A DNA stretch of 40,192 nt from NCBI GenBank assembly GCA_045614925.1, contig JAZLDV010000068.1, forward strand, positions 1 through 40,192. Direction: 5' to 3'. Numbering within the stretch: position 1 is the stretch's first letter; every line of letters starts with the position of its first letter. Source of the stretch: JAZLDV01 sp045614925. Lineage in GTDB: Bacteria; Bacillota_I; Bacilli_A; Erysipelotrichales; Coprobacillaceae. The notes beneath the pieces are model-generated. The model made no database searches. It had not been told where the DNA came from and worked only from the letters and a program-made list of their open reading frames with translations. Shown piece after piece: positions 39,292-40,192 of this stretch. A program made the translations under genes and the position numbers.

Positions 39292-40192
39292 ATGGGAAAT
39301 AAAATTATTGGTATTGACTTAGGAACAACTAACTCATGTGTCAGTGTTATGGAAAATGGAGAAGCAAAAGTAATTGCTAATCCTGAAGGTTTAAGAACTA
39401 CTGCTTCTGTAGTAGCATTTAAAAATGGAGAAATTATTGTTGGTGAAGCTGCTAAACGTCAAGCGGTAACTAATAAAGATACTGTTATGTCTATTAAAAG
39501 ACATATGGGAACTTCTCATAAAGAAAACATTAATGGTAAAGATTATACACCACAAGAAATTTCAGCTATGATTTTACAAAACTTAAAAGCTACAGCTGAA
39601 GCTTACTTAGGTGAATCAGTAAATAGAGCTGTTATCACAGTTCCAGCATATTTCAATGATGCTGAAAGACAAGCAACAAAAGATGCAGGTAAAATTGCTG
39701 GTTTAGAAGTTGAACGTATTATTAATGAACCAACTGCTGCTGCATTAGCATTTGGTTTAGATAAATTAGATAAAGAACAAAAAGTTTTAGTATATGACTT
39801 AGGTGGAGGAACTTTTGACGTTTCTATCTTAGATTTAGCTGATGGTACTTTTGAAGTATTATCAACAGCAGGTGATAATCGTTTAGGTGGAGATGACTTC
39901 GACCAAAAAGTTATGGAATATATCGTTGCTGAATTCAAAAAAGAAAATGGTATTGATTTAAGTACTGATAAAATGGCTATGCAACGTGTAAAAGAAGCTG
40001 CTGAAAAAGCTAAAAAAGATTTAAGTGGAATTATGCAAACTAACATTTCATTACCATTTATCTCAGCAGGTCCAGCAGGTCCATTACACTTAGAATTAGC
40101 TTTAACAAGAGCAAAATTTGATGAATTAACTAAAGATTTAATTTCAAGAACTGAAGGTCCTGTAAGAAGAGCATTAAGTGATGCTGGTATGA
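39292..40192 (+). CDS. dnaK: Molecular chaperone DnaK, N-terminal part
   Basis: Hsp70 chaperone, cut by the right edge of the window after about 300 codons. The N-terminal ATPase domain shows the phosphate loop IIGIDLGTTNSCVSVMENG, then AVITVPAYFNDAERQATKDAG, RIINEPTAAALAFGLD, VLVYDLGGGTFDVSILDL and NRLGGDDFD. It lacks the insertion found in Gram-negative DnaK near residue 80, as usual for Firmicutes. AGGAGG precedes ATG 39292. The long minus-strand open frame inside it (39603-40046) is a shadow of this gene. Confidence 0.97.
   Translation, partial: MGNKIIGIDLGTTNSCVSVMENGEAKVIANPEGLRTTASVVAFKNGEIIVGEAAKRQAVTNKDTVMSIKRHMGTSHKENINGKDYTPQEISAMILQNLKATAEAYLGESVNRAVITVPAYFNDAERQATKDAGKIAGLEVERIINEPTAAALAFGLDKLDKEQKVLVYDLGGGTFDVSILDLADGTFEVLSTAGDNRLGGDDFDQKVMEYIVAEFKKENGIDLSTDKMAMQRVKEAAEKAKKDLSGIMQTNISLPFISAGPAGPLHLELALTRAKFDELTKDLISRTEGPVRRALSDAGM

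Noticed and set aside
39603..40046. Long minus-strand open frame of 147 codons.
   Set aside because: It is fully inside dnaK, whose plus-strand translation matches Hsp70 throughout; the reverse frame is a compositional shadow.
1..40192. Search for CRISPR arrays, tRNA, rRNA, tmRNA, insertion sequences and long direct repeats.
   Set aside because: No regularly spaced repeats, cloverleaf-like segments, transposase genes or terminal inverted repeats were seen on either strand by eye.

Overview
This window is a 40.2 kb piece of the core chromosome of a low-GC Gram-positive (Firmicutes/Bacillota) bacterium. The base composition is very AT-rich, Shine-Dalgarno sites are strong (AGGAGG), and intrinsic terminators are compact. 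Gene blocks match the Bacillus order: ezrA-iscS-thiI-ssp-ackA, smc-ftsY-ylxM-ffh-rpsP-khpA-rimM-trmD-rplS, dprA-topA-trmFO-xerC, rplU-prp-rpmA-obg, comEA-comEC-holA and hrcA-grpE-dnaK. An alpha/beta-type small acid-soluble spore protein implies descent from an endospore former. The 980-residue SMC, close to mollicute SMC length rather than the ~1,190 residues usual in Bacilli and Clostridia, points to Erysipelotrichia (Coprobacillus/Thomasclavelia-like). That placement is inference; no rRNA is present to confirm it. I see no mobile element, CRISPR array, tRNA or rRNA, and no gene-free stretch longer than 300 bases.

Layout. 1-640: the 3' end of rpsD (S4), facing a small minus-strand PH-domain gene, the only minus-strand gene supported. 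720-6612: cell division (ezrA), the sulfur pair iscS-thiI, a spore protein and acetate kinase. 6630-9290: an NrnA-like phosphoesterase and a 548-residue membrane protein I cannot assign. 9295-17100: a response regulator and histidine kinase at the head of what looks like one transcription unit with smc, ftsY, ylxM and ffh. 17083-21690: ribosomal proteins S16 and L19, RNA-binding KhpA, RimM, TrmD, signal peptidase I, RbgA and RNase HII. 21743-26967: dprA, topA, trmFO and xerC. 26986-30130: rplU-prp-rpmA behind a probable L21 leader, then obg and a DUF554 membrane protein. 30151-37581: ruvAB, comEA-comEC, holA, serine dehydratase and hemW. 37612 to the end: hrcA-grpE-dnaK under two CIRCE operators, with dnaK cut by the window edge.

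Several starts were moved to an internal ATG with a proper Shine-Dalgarno: iscS, ssp, the response regulator, trmD, rnhB, rplU, obg, comEC, holA and grpE. The genes work mainly in translation, protein targeting, chromosome maintenance, tRNA modification and stress control.

This is mostly ordinary core genome. The most interesting signals are regulatory: a hairpin that would hide the spore-protein ribosome site on read-through transcripts; three alternating copies of a TTGCATRA half-site across the ruvA promoter; terminator hairpins built onto or over stop codons at six genes; paired CIRCE sites; and a two-component system heading the SMC/SRP operon next to an unassigned membrane protein.
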